Shown one piece after another: positions 17,223-25,609 of a stretch of 33,145 nt of DNA. The stretch comes from an uncultured Flavobacteriaceae bacterium. Lineage in GTDB: Bacteria; Bacteroidota; Bacteroidia; Flavobacteriales; Flavobacteriaceae. The stretch covers positions 1 through 33,145 of the forward strand of contig CALIIC010000081.1 of NCBI GenBank assembly GCA_938020445.1, in the 5' to 3' direction. Made by a program: the position numbers and the translations under genes. The notes under the pieces were generated by a model. It was not told the DNA's origin, ran no database searches, and saw nothing but the letters and a program-made list of their open reading frames with translations. Numbering within the stretch: position 1 is the stretch's first letter; each line of letters starts with the position of its first letter.

Positions 17223-17645
17223 TTATAGTTCTTTCTGGTAGTGATACGCAACTTTTTTATATCCCTGCTGCTCCCAAAAACGCTGCCCAGCTTCATTTTT
17301 TACATAACAATTCAATTCCGACGCAACACAACCGATTGATTTCCCATAATCGAAAATCCAATTCATCAATCGCTTCCCGATTCCTTTCCCTTGGCATTCC
17401 GAAAGTAAGTACACATTATCGGGCTCTAGATGCTTCCCTACATAGTATTTGTTCAAAATCCATAATCCGGAAATTCCTATCAAACGCTCTTCATCAAAAA
17501 CACCCACACAGTGATAATTGTTCAACAACATCTCCTGAAGGCGTTCTTTGAGTACCGTCTCTGAAATAGCTGGATTTAAAGCTCTGAGCAAGGGAATTAT
17601 CGTTCCCATTCTGTCTTTTTCAATAAAGCGAAAAGTTGGTTCCAT
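17223..17645 (-). CDS. GNAT N-acetyltransferase inside his operon
   Basis: A 140-residue GNAT protein. Motif A is explicit in LLSECQGKGIGKRLMNWIF (about 80-98, Q-G-K-G-I-G), preceded by a short HLEPDNVYL strand, and motif B in NEAGQRFWEQQGYKKVAYHY (about 116-135). It lies between hisG (28 bases) and hisD (two bases), so it is coupled to the second enzyme gene. Similar in size and layout to the two other GNATs of the operon but distinct in sequence. Substrate unknown. Confidence 0.9.
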   Translation of the reverse strand: MEPTFRFIEKDRMGTIIPLLRALNPAISETVLKERLQEMLLNNYHCVGVFDEERLIGISGLWILNKYYVGKHLEPDNVYLLSECQGKGIGKRLMNWIFDYGKSIGCVASELNCYVKNEAGQRFWEQQGYKKVAYHYQKEL

Positions 17646-17673
17646 TTTTCCGAAGCTATATTGTTCTTAAAGA

Positions 17674-18531
17674 TTAAAGGACCATTTTTTCAATAGGACA
17701 TACAAGAATGCCTTCCGCGCCTGCTTGTTTTAACTCATCGATTACTTCCCAAAAAGTGTCTTTGTTAATAACGGTATGTACCGAGCTCCACCCATCTTCA
17801 GCAAGCGGTAAAACCGTTGGGCTTCGCATTCCCGGTAACAACTTCAAAATGGTATCTAGTTTTTCATTTGGGGCGTTCAGTAACACATACTTTGACTGTC
17901 GTGCCTTGAGGACCGACTGTATTCTAAACTGTAGTTTCTTTAATATCTCTTTTCGTTCTTCCGATATTTTTGGCGAAACTGCCAATACTGCCTCGCTACG
18001 AAGCATTACCTCTACTTCTTTTAGGTTGTTTTTAAAAAGGGTACTACCACTTGAAACAATATCACATATGGCATCTGCAAGGCCAATATTAGGCGCAATC
18101 TCAACAGATCCATTTATGATATGTAAATCTGCATTTACCCCTTTTTTCTTAAGGTATTGACGTACCGTATTGGGATAGGAGGTCGCGATGCGTTTTCCTT
18201 CAAAATCCTGAACGGATTGGTACACTACTCCTTTCGGGACTGCTAAGGATACCTTGCATTTTGAAAATCCCAATTTAGTAGCGATACTGATATCCTCTCC
18301 TTTTTCTATAAGGACGTTTTCCCCAATAATGGCGATATCTACCACGCCATCTCTCAAATACTGAGGAATATCACCGTTTCTGAGGTAAAACACCTCCAAA
18401 GGAAAATTACGGGAGGCTGCCTTTAACTGATCTTTTCCGTTATCGATCGAAATACCACAATTCTTAAGAATGGACAAGGACTCTTCATTGAGTCTTCCCG
18501 ATTTCTGTATGGCGATTCTAATTTTTGTCAT
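17674..18531 (-). CDS. hisG: ATP phosphoribosyltransferase HisG (long form)
   Basis: First and committed step: ATP plus PRPP gives N1-phosphoribosyl-ATP. The 285-residue length and a C-terminal ACT-like domain (about 215-285, ending QAGAEGILVCPIEKMVL) mark the long, histidine-inhibited form, which needs no HisZ. The PRPP loop ADAICDIVSSGSTL lies near residue 155, and the N-terminal RIAIQKSGRLNEES is typical. Immediately upstream are 53 bases, then an attenuator terminator and a His-codon leader peptide. A small hairpin (TCCTTC/GAAGGA, 18551-18567) also precedes the start. Confidence 0.98.
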   Translation of the reverse strand: MTKIRIAIQKSGRLNEESLSILKNCGISIDNGKDQLKAASRNFPLEVFYLRNGDIPQYLRDGVVDIAIIGENVLIEKGEDISIATKLGFSKCKVSLAVPKGVVYQSVQDFEGKRIATSYPNTVRQYLKKKGVNADLHIINGSVEIAPNIGLADAICDIVSSGSTLFKNNLKEVEVMLRSEAVLAVSPKISEERKEILKKLQFRIQSVLKARQSKYVLLNAPNEKLDTILKLLPGMRSPTVLPLAEDGWSSVHTVINKDTFWEVIDELKQAGAEGILVCPIEKMVL

Positions 18532-18580
18532 CTTGTTTCTTCTGATTTACTCCTTCCTATCGAAGGAACGGTATTTTTAT

Positions 18581-18614
18581 GAAATACAAAACCCGTTTGA
18601 TTTCTCAAACGGGT
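18581..18614 (-). terminator. his operon attenuator terminator (segments 3:4)
   Basis: On the minus strand ACCCGTTTGA (18605-18614), a GAAA tetraloop, then TCAAACGGGT (18591-18600): a perfect 10-bp stem followed by TTTGTATTTC. It lies between the leader peptide and hisG, where a terminator can only be conditional. The 5' arm is also complementary to an upstream segment (18649-18659), giving the alternative antiterminator. Confidence 0.88.
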
Positions 18615-18673
18615 CGTAAATTATGTTGTAGTACTACAATACACTTTTACCTCGCTTGAGCGCAGTGGTAAAA
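18605..18673 (-). promoter_or_regulatory. his attenuator: pause hairpin and antiterminator
   Basis: Two exclusive pairings on the minus strand. The 1:2 hairpin pairs TTTTACC (18667-18673) with GGTAAAA (18645-18651), with an inner GCG-type stem around 18653-18662. The 2:3 antiterminator pairs TCAAGCGAGGT (18649-18659) with the terminator arm ACCCGTTTGA (18605-18614), ten pairs with one bulged A and one G-U. A 14-base palindrome TTGTAGTACTACAA (18626-18639) can fold inside the 2:3 loop. Segment 1 lies on leader codons 10-12, so a ribosome stalled on the His codons just before would mask it and favour 2:3, allowing read-through into hisG. Confidence 0.8.
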
Positions 18674-18700
18674 ATGATGGTGTACATTGTTATTTCTCAT
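18647..18700 (-). CDS. hisL: histidine operon leader peptide
   Basis: A 17-residue frame, ATG at 18698-18700 and TAA at 18647-18649, reading MRNNNVHHHFYHCAQAR. Four of 17 codons are His (7, 8, 9 and 12). Its stop overlaps antiterminator segment 2. Shortage of charged His-tRNA would stall the ribosome at codons 7-9, block the pause hairpin and prevent termination; normal translation to the stop codon covers segment 2 and lets the terminator form. It was missed by length-based gene finding. The leader design is the classical attenuation logic known from enteric his operons, with different sequence. Confidence 0.88.
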   Translation of the reverse strand: MRNNNVHHHFYHCAQAR

Positions 18701-18787
18701 TATGATGTAAAAGTAAAACGTATTCTTGATTTATCAAAAGAATAGTTTCAAATTAAACAAAACTTTTGAAGTTGGTTAGGTTCCAAA

Positions 18788-19603
18788 TTAGTTGTTTCCT
18801 AATATCAACGGCAGTCCAGAATCTCCGCTACCTACTATAACCACTTTAGAATTAGGCGATTGAGACAATTTCAAAGTAGCATCAATGCCCTTGTCCTGTA
18901 AAATCTTATCAGTTAAGGAGGCACTTAGAATTCTATTTGCATCAGCTTTTCCTTGCGCTTCTATCGTTACTTTCTCAGCTTCTTTCTTAGCAGTTACCAA
19001 TCTAAACTCGTATTCCAAAGACTCTTGCTCTTGCTTTAATTTACGCTCAATTGCTGTCTTTATGGTCTCTGGCAAGGTTACATCACGCACCAAAACCTCA
19101 TTCAATTGCACATTTTGTTTGTCTAGAATCTTTTTGGTCTCCTCGAAGATTTCATCTTGAATGGCGTCTCTTTTACTTGAATACAATTGTTCTGGAGTAT
19201 AACGACCAACAACACTCCTCGCGGCACTGCGAATCGCCGGCTTAATAACCCGGTCTAAATAGCCTTCTCCTAAAGATTGGTGCAAATTCCCAAGTTCTTT
19301 ACGTATAGGTTGATACCAGGCCGATGCATCAATTTGAATTTCAAGTCCGTTTGAAGATAGCACTTTCATTTTTTCAAATAATTCTTGCTGTCTTACTTCA
19401 TATATAAATACCTTGTTCCAAGGGGCAACGATATGAAAGCCCTCCCCCATTGGCGGTTCATCTGTAACTACACCACCTCCAAAGGTTTTGTAGAGTACTC
19501 CCGCTTCACCGGAACCAATTGTGACCGCCGATTTTGAAATTAGTATCACCGTGGCAATCAAAATGAAGATGGCCGGAAGCGCAATTTTAGGTAATTTATC
19601 CAT
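18788..19603 (-). CDS. SPFH/prohibitin-family membrane protein
   Basis: A 271-residue prohibitin-like protein: one N-terminal membrane helix (about 8-28), then an SPFH domain (about 30-200) opening with IGSGEAGVLYKTFGGGV and continuing through GFHIVAPWNKVFIYEVRQQELFEKM. A charged coiled-coil follows (about 185-235, KLKQEQESLEYEFRLVTAKKEAEKV). SPFH proteins form large ring- or cage-like assemblies in the membrane that influence proteases and lipid domains. It follows the VWA gene by 12 bases and is probably cotranscribed with it. Confidence 0.93.
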   Translation of the reverse strand: MDKLPKIALPAIFILIATVILISKSAVTIGSGEAGVLYKTFGGGVVTDEPPMGEGFHIVAPWNKVFIYEVRQQELFEKMKVLSSNGLEIQIDASAWYQPIRKELGNLHQSLGEGYLDRVIKPAIRSAARSVVGRYTPEQLYSSKRDAIQDEIFEETKKILDKQNVQLNEVLVRDVTLPETIKTAIERKLKQEQESLEYEFRLVTAKKEAEKVTIEAQGKADANRILSASLTDKILQDKGIDATLKLSQSPNSKVVIVGSGDSGLPLILGNN

Positions 19604-19615
19604 GGATGTTTTGTT

Positions 19616-21637
19616 TTAAGTTAGTCCGTTATATTTACGAAGCAACCACTCAAGAGCGAGTGCCGCAACGATGATTCCCAAAAGGAATTTAAAATCTATC
19701 AAAGATACGATATTTTGTTCGCTTTTCTGGGTAGGAACAAAGCGTTCGGATCCAACCAAAGCCTGTATCAAATCATTCGTCTGTGCGGAAAAAAAGGAAT
19801 TTCCCTCTGTATTTTTTGCCAATCTGGACAGCTTCTTATAATCGGTAGACAAGAATTGCTGTTCCACATCAAAATCGAGCACCGTAAAACTGCCCGACTT
19901 GGACAACCCCTCATTTGTAACCTTTGCCGTAAAACTATAAGGGCCAGCGGGAATATCGGAGAAATCGGCCTCATAGTATCCTCCTTTCAATAACATAGGA
20001 ATCTCCCTTGTCATTCCGGTATCCTTGTTCTGTAATTGTACATTGATCGTTGCGTTCGTATCAAAAATAAAGGCTTCGTCAAAATAGGTAGCTGTTAATT
20101 TGGCTTCGTTGTTCCCTTGATAAACCGACTCATAATCTACCGTGAAACGCGCTTTGGGTTTGTTCGTAGACAGGTAGCGGATCAACTTGCCCATCAAGGC
20201 ATCAAAATTCTTAAAATCTTGCTGATTGCGGTAACTTTGCATACGCCATTTCCAGATATTTTCACCAAACAAAATAGCCTCTCGCTCCAAATCCGTGCCC
20301 AATACGGCCCACAAGGGTTGGTTTAACTCCACGCCTTTAATGCGTTGCCCCAATAATACTTCGTGCGATGTATTGATGATGATATCTCCTAAGTTGGTTG
20401 AAAGTGGCGGAAAGTCCGTGCTATCAAAATCATCCGTATTAAATATTGAAAAACCGCCATTTTGAACAGGACCTGTTTCCTCTGCCTGCTCATAACTGTT
20501 TTTCGTAAAGCTGTTTTGTATACGGTTTAAAAAGGCCCAATCTGTTTTTGGTCCGGTGATCGTAAATGTATTTGCCTTTTTTTGCTTTATATACTTGTAT
20601 AGGCTTGAGAAACTTGCCGTTGGCTGATACAAAATGAAAAGGTCTATTTCTTCTAAATCTGCGATCGAAGCAGTTGGTTTTCGAATTGATACAGCACGTT
20701 GTTTATTGCTTTCAATACTCTTTTTTAACGCACCAATATCAGGATGCATTATTTCTGAGACAATGGCAATATTGGTTTTTTCATCTATTACTTCAACAGC
20801 GGCGGTTCGTCGATTATTGGTCGTATTGCGCTCATTGGTCAAGCTTTCAACGGAAACCGAAATATTTTTGAGTCCCACAGAACCAGCTTCCAACAAGGTA
20901 TTGATCACGGTTGAGTTGTTCGTTTTAGACAGCCGTACCTCTTCCCGATACACTGCTTTACCATTCTCCGTTACGGTGACAGTCTTTGCTATAGTACCAT
21001 CACCTTCGTAATTAAGGTATACTTCTAGCGGGTACTTATTTTTTAAAAAAGCATACTTATTTACATTTAACTGCCCAATTCTCACATCTTCATAGGTGGT
21101 TGTATCACCAACTGCAAGGGTGTAAATAGGGGTATCGTTGCCTTTCATAAAGAATTCGTAATCTTCCCCTACAGTTTGGTTACCATCCGTAATCAATACG
21201 ACCGCTTTGTTGGTGCCGCCAGCGATAGACTGTACTGTATTCAATGCTTTAGAAACGTTCGTGTTTTTCTCCTTGAAACTCAAGCTATCATGCACGTTCA
21301 ATTGATTTCCGAAACTGTGGTATTGAATATTAAACTTATCCGACAAGGCAGAGGACGCTTTTATATGTTGTAAACGCTCCTTGGCTTCATCACCTTCTAT
21401 GGAAGTGGAGTTATCTACCAATACAAAGAGTGCTGCCTTTTCCAAAGTATAGGAATTCTTAGAAAACTCTGGATTGATTATTAGAAGGAATGCCCCAAAC
21501 CACGCAATAAAACGCAAAAAAGAGAGCCAAAGCCCGAGCTTTCCTCTCTTTTTTGATTTGTAATGATATTGAAACAGTACCAGACCTAACGCAACAATTG
21601 CCGCGAGGATTATTAAAAGTACCGTTTGTGTCTCCAT
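19616..21637 (-). CDS. membrane VWA-domain protein
   Basis: A 673-residue protein with two N-terminal membrane helices (about 5-23 and 36-54), a von Willebrand A-like domain with an intact metal site DNSTS (75-79, DxSxS) and ITDGN (149-153), and a long beta-rich extracytoplasmic region. A C-terminal membrane helix (about 648-666) ends in EWLLRKYNG. This layout matches Bacteroidota proteins annotated as VWA or glutamine-amidotransferase-like membrane proteins; a class I GATase-like fold in the middle (about 285-450) is possible, but I see no catalytic Cys. Function unknown. It lies 92 bases after fabG and directly before the SPFH gene. Confidence 0.82.
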   Translation of the reverse strand: METQTVLLIILAAIVALGLVLFQYHYKSKKRGKLGLWLSFLRFIAWFGAFLLIINPEFSKNSYTLEKAALFVLVDNSTSIEGDEAKERLQHIKASSALSDKFNIQYHSFGNQLNVHDSLSFKEKNTNVSKALNTVQSIAGGTNKAVVLITDGNQTVGEDYEFFMKGNDTPIYTLAVGDTTTYEDVRIGQLNVNKYAFLKNKYPLEVYLNYEGDGTIAKTVTVTENGKAVYREEVRLSKTNNSTVINTLLEAGSVGLKNISVSVESLTNERNTTNNRRTAAVEVIDEKTNIAIVSEIMHPDIGALKKSIESNKQRAVSIRKPTASIADLEEIDLFILYQPTASFSSLYKYIKQKKANTFTITGPKTDWAFLNRIQNSFTKNSYEQAEETGPVQNGGFSIFNTDDFDSTDFPPLSTNLGDIIINTSHEVLLGQRIKGVELNQPLWAVLGTDLEREAILFGENIWKWRMQSYRNQQDFKNFDALMGKLIRYLSTNKPKARFTVDYESVYQGNNEAKLTATYFDEAFIFDTNATINVQLQNKDTGMTREIPMLLKGGYYEADFSDIPAGPYSFTAKVTNEGLSKSGSFTVLDFDVEQQFLSTDYKKLSRLAKNTEGNSFFSAQTNDLIQALVGSERFVPTQKSEQNIVSLIDFKFLLGIIVAALALEWLLRKYNGLT

Positions 21638-21729
21638 AAAATCATCGTTTGTAGTGTACTTTTTTCGGCATCACCAGGCGTATGTAAAAAACATCCGTTT
21701 TACTATCTGGTCACCCCCCTTCTTTGCAA

Positions 21730-22476
21730 CTACGTCAACATACCTCCATCTACATTCAACACTTGCCCGGTAACATACCCGGATAAGTCCGATGCAAGAA
21801 ACAAACATGCATTGGCCACATCTTCCGGTTTTCCTCCGCGTTTCAACGGAATACCATCGCGCCAGCCCTGAACCACCTTCTCATCAAGCTTGTCGGTCAT
21901 TTCCGTTTCTATAAAACCGGGGGCAATTGCATTGCAACGAATGTTACGAGAACCCAATTCCAAAGCAACTGATTTTGTAAAACCGATCATTCCTGCCTTG
22001 GAGGCCGCATAATTTGCTTGCCCCGCATTCCCTTTTACCCCAACAACACTACTCATATTAATAATGGAACCTTGTCGTTGTTTTAGCATCGTACGTTGTA
22101 CTGCTTTGGTCATATTGAAAACCGACTTCAAATTAATTTCGATTACCGTGTCAAAATCTGCTTCTCCCATGCGCATCAGCAGATTGTCTTTGGTAATCCC
22201 GGCATTGTTGATCAATACATCGATTCCACCAAAATCTGCCAATACGTTTGCGACCAATTCCTCTGACTGTTCGTAGCTGGCGGCATTACTTTTGTAGGCT
22301 TTTGCCTTCACTCCTTTCGCACTAAGTTCGCTTTCTAACTGCAGAGCAGGCGCTTCACTAGCGCTATACGTAAAGGCAACATTCGCCCCATGATCTGCGA
22401 AAACCTGAGCTATTCCCATTCCTATACCTCTACTGGCACCGGTAATGATGACATTTTTTCCTTCCAATAATTTCAT
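21730..22476 (-). CDS. fabG: 3-oxoacyl-ACP reductase FabG
   Basis: NADPH-dependent reduction of 3-oxoacyl-ACP in fatty-acid elongation; cytoplasmic tetramer. A short-chain dehydrogenase with cofactor motif TGASRGIG (12-19), NNAG (90-93) and the catalytic tetrad Asn115, Ser143, Tyr156 and Lys160 (YAASKAG). The C-terminal GYVTGQVLNVDGGM is the classical FabG ending. 248 residues, normal length. It lies 30 bases behind the M16 protease gene, so probably in the same transcript. Confidence 0.95.
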   Translation of the reverse strand: MKLLEGKNVIITGASRGIGMGIAQVFADHGANVAFTYSASEAPALQLESELSAKGVKAKAYKSNAASYEQSEELVANVLADFGGIDVLINNAGITKDNLLMRMGEADFDTVIEINLKSVFNMTKAVQRTMLKQRQGSIINMSSVVGVKGNAGQANYAASKAGMIGFTKSVALELGSRNIRCNAIAPGFIETEMTDKLDEKVVQGWRDGIPLKRGGKPEDVANACLFLASDLSGYVTGQVLNVDGGMLT

Positions 22477-22506
22477 TCTATACTTCTTTGGTTGGTTATC
22501 TATTAA

Positions 22507-25473
22507 TTAAGACTTTATCGGTGCTGATTTCTCATAGTTGAAAAGTTCATCGATATCCATCTCCTGAATATCTCCAAGTTTTTTCAAGGCTTCGAAATCC
22601 ATATCTTTTTTGTTTCCGATGACCACTACGTTGTAATTTTCTCCTTTTATATTTTCATCAAAAAACGTTTTGAGGTCGGTCAGGGTCATACTCTTGATTG
22701 CGTTGTACAGCGCTTCCCTATTATCATTGTCAAATCCTTTTTTCTTTAGGCTTTCATAGCTCCAAAATATATTGGATTTGGTAATCCGCTGAGCGGCAAT
22801 TTTTTTCAAAGTTGCCTCCTTCGCCTGATTGAACTGTTCTTCCGCTTCTGGCATATTGGTCATCAAATCCATCATGGCATCCACAGCCTCTGGGAGTTTG
22901 TTTGCCTGCGTACCTACATAGGCCATGACATAGTCGGATTTGCCTATTTCACTTCCGGTACTATAGCTTGAAAAGGCAGAATAGGCCAAGGACTTGGACT
23001 CTCTGATCTCTTGAAAAACAATGGAAGATAAACCACTACCGAAATACGTATTGAACAACCTTGATACCGCCATTTTTTCAGCATTGAACTCCGCTCCCTT
23101 TGCCAATAACAGAATTTCGCTTTGCACCATATCATAATCCACATAATAAACATTACCACCAGTCTCTTTTTCTACATACACCTTTTTCTCCGGGTAATCT
23201 TTTAATTGATCCACGTTTACCTTATGGTGTTCGTCTAAAGAAGCAATCGCATTGTCCGCATCTTTCCCATAATAAAATATACGTTGTTTAAAGCCTTTTA
23301 AATCCTTGACAATTTCAACCAATTCTTGCGGGGTAATTGCCCTTAATTCGGACATGGAATAGATATCTCGCAATCGAGAATCCTCACCGTATTTACTATA
23401 ACTCATTAAACCGTTCCAAAAGATATTGCCTTTCTGTGTTTTGGCATCCTGACGGCCTTTTAGAATTTTGGCAACATACTTGTCATAGGATTCTTGATCC
23501 GGTACTGCAAAGCCCCAAAGGTGCTCTAACAGAGCTAATCCCTCATTAAGATTTTCCTTCAATCCCGATATACCTACATAGGTCTTATCATTGGCGGTGT
23601 TTACATAATAATCGATACCAAGCTTATAAAATTCTTGTTTCAACTCTTCTGGAGAATACCTATCAGTTCCCAAATAGTCTAAATAGCCTGCAGCGAGAGA
23701 GACCTTTCGATCGTGATCTTGCCCCATATCAAAAATGATGTTTAAATTAAAAATATCATTGTTGGGGTTTTCAATATGTGAAAAAGTAAGTCCGTTTTTC
23801 GTCTTTGTCTCGTTGATCGCAGCTTTGTAATCCACAAATTGTGGCCGCAAATCGGGTGCTTCCAATTCATTGAACTTTTTAAGGAAATCAGATTCTTTTC
23901 CGCGATTTAGTTCCACTGGGGTAATACCCGGGTTTTCAACTTTCACAATATTCGCATCTTCCCCTTTGATCTTGTGAACTTCCACATAGTTTTCTCCATA
24001 GATGGTGTTCGCAAAATCGATGACTTCCTGCTTGGTGATTTTGTTCATTTCATCTAACATAACCAGTCGATTGCTCCAGTCCTGAAAACCAATAAAGGCA
24101 TCTAAATACGCATAGGCAGTGGAAGATGCATTCTCGTATTCTCTAATTTTGGACAAACGGAGATCTTTGACCACCGCATCTAAAAGCCAATCATCAAACT
24201 CTCCTTTTTTTATCTTTTCAACCTGTGAAAGCAACAAATCCCGTACTTCATCCAAAGTTTGTCCTTGCTTTGGTGACCCGTACAAGAGGTGAAAACCATA
24301 ATCATTATTAAAATTGGTAAATGAAGAAGCATTTTGTACCAACTGTTTTTGATTGAGGTTTAAATCAATGAGCCCCGCATTGGAGTTGGCCAACATATAA
24401 TCGATCAAGGTTACTATGACCTCTTCCTTATCACCTTTACCCTTGGTTCTAAAGGCAACATATATTGATTCTGCGGTTGGGCCGTACACTTCTTTCTTCA
24501 CCGGTGCAGTGATAGCAGCTTCCGCGGGGAAAGTGGGATGCGTTACTTCTCCGCTCTCATAGCCACCAAAGGCATCGTTCACTTTTTTGATCGTCTCTTC
24601 AAAATCGATGTCCCCAACTAAAATAACCGCCATGTTATTTGGCACATAGTATGTGTCAAAATAGTTATGAATGGCTTCCATTGAAGGGTTTTTCAAATGT
24701 TCGGACTTTCCAATTGTACTTTGAGTTCCATAGGGGTGGTTTGGATACAGCCCTTCTAAAGTCGCGAAGTACTGTTTTCTTCCATCACTGTCCTGTCCGC
24801 GATTGAATTCTTCATAAACCGCCTCAAGTTCGGTGTGAAAAAGACGGAGCACCAATTGACTAAAACGCTCGCTTTCAACATTCAGCCATTTGTCCAATTC
24901 ATTGGCAGGAATCTTATTTACATACACGGTTTGTTCATTAGAAGTAAAGGCATTTGTTCCTTCCGCTCCCAACGAATTGACCATTTTATCGTACTCGTTC
25001 GCAATACTAATTTTAGAGGCTTCCAGCGATACAGAATCGATTTTTTTATATATCGCTTTCTTTTTTAGCGTATCCTGCTCAGCCTTGTGCGCTTCATATA
25101 AATCGGAAATTTCCTTTAGGAATACTTTTTCCTTTTCATAGTCTTGGGTGCCGATTTCATCGGTTCCTTTGAAGACCATATGCTCTAGGTAATGTGCCAG
25201 TCCCGTATTGTCTGCCGGATCGTACTTTGAGCCTGCCCTAACCGCAATTAATGTTTGAATCTTGGGCTCCTCCTCATTTTTCCCTAAATACACTTTAAGG
25301 CCATTTTCCAATGTATACAAGCGTAAACCGGTCGGGTCGTTGGCAACGGACTCATAGGTGAAACCATTACTATCCGTTTCGGTGTTCACCACCAAATCTT
25401 TGTCCTCATTTGCATTTTTACAAGCACCAAGCACTAGGGCGATGGCTAAAAAGGCATATCCAAGCTTTCTCAT
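22507..25473 (-). CDS. M16-family zinc metalloprotease lipoprotein
   Basis: A 988-residue exported protein with a lipobox LGAC (Cys18), so membrane-anchored. The inverted zinc motif HYLEH (His94, Glu97, His98) is present in the N-terminal M16 half, with the downstream third ligand expected in TELEAVYEEFNRG (Glu215-Glu222); an unusual charged helical insertion (about 118-150) separates them. The second half (about 500-970) repeats the M16 fold without the HxxEH motif, as in pitrilysin-type clam-shell peptidases. The probable role is degradation of short peptides in the periplasm. Upstream is a terminator that isolates it from sucD; downstream is fabG. Confidence 0.93.
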   Translation of the reverse strand: MRKLGYAFLAIALVLGACKNANEDKDLVVNTETDSNGFTYESVANDPTGLRLYTLENGLKVYLGKNEEEPKIQTLIAVRAGSKYDPADNTGLAHYLEHMVFKGTDEIGTQDYEKEKVFLKEISDLYEAHKAEQDTLKKKAIYKKIDSVSLEASKISIANEYDKMVNSLGAEGTNAFTSNEQTVYVNKIPANELDKWLNVESERFSQLVLRLFHTELEAVYEEFNRGQDSDGRKQYFATLEGLYPNHPYGTQSTIGKSEHLKNPSMEAIHNYFDTYYVPNNMAVILVGDIDFEETIKKVNDAFGGYESGEVTHPTFPAEAAITAPVKKEVYGPTAESIYVAFRTKGKGDKEEVIVTLIDYMLANSNAGLIDLNLNQKQLVQNASSFTNFNNDYGFHLLYGSPKQGQTLDEVRDLLLSQVEKIKKGEFDDWLLDAVVKDLRLSKIREYENASSTAYAYLDAFIGFQDWSNRLVMLDEMNKITKQEVIDFANTIYGENYVEVHKIKGEDANIVKVENPGITPVELNRGKESDFLKKFNELEAPDLRPQFVDYKAAINETKTKNGLTFSHIENPNNDIFNLNIIFDMGQDHDRKVSLAAGYLDYLGTDRYSPEELKQEFYKLGIDYYVNTANDKTYVGISGLKENLNEGLALLEHLWGFAVPDQESYDKYVAKILKGRQDAKTQKGNIFWNGLMSYSKYGEDSRLRDIYSMSELRAITPQELVEIVKDLKGFKQRIFYYGKDADNAIASLDEHHKVNVDQLKDYPEKKVYVEKETGGNVYYVDYDMVQSEILLLAKGAEFNAEKMAVSRLFNTYFGSGLSSIVFQEIRESKSLAYSAFSSYSTGSEIGKSDYVMAYVGTQANKLPEAVDAMMDLMTNMPEAEEQFNQAKEATLKKIAAQRITKSNIFWSYESLKKKGFDNDNREALYNAIKSMTLTDLKTFFDENIKGENYNVVVIGNKKDMDFEALKKLGDIQEMDIDELFNYEKSAPIKS

Positions 25474-25517
25474 ACTATTCTTTCTTTGTTTTTAATCAGT
25501 TTGTGGTCAGGTATTTT

Positions 25518-25566
25518 CGGTCTTTAAAAAGAAAATCCACCTGCCTAAATGTAAGGCCGATGGATT
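25518..25566 (-). terminator. intrinsic terminator after sucD
   Basis: Minus strand: AATCCA (25561-25566) pairs with TGGATT (25534-25539), with an inner GCCT/AGGC pairing, followed by a T-rich run TTTCTTTTT (25525-25533). It lies in the 136-bp gap between the sucD stop (25610) and the M16 start (25473), so it ends the lpx-efp-sucD transcript. Confidence 0.7.
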
Positions 25567-25609
25567 AAATTTTAAGACTTATTTGATAAACTTTAACACC
25601 GGGTATCGA

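Noticed and set aside
18650-18687. Alternative leader frame from the second ATG (MYTIIFTTALKRGK...)
   Set aside because: Contains no His codons, while the overlapping frame has HHHFYH and a stop placed correctly on attenuator segment 2.
18701-18787. Bacteroidota-type TTG/TAnnTTTG promoter for the his operon
   Set aside because: Several partial matches (TATTCTTTTG, TACGTTTT) but none with acceptable spacing; a promoter must exist here but I cannot place it.
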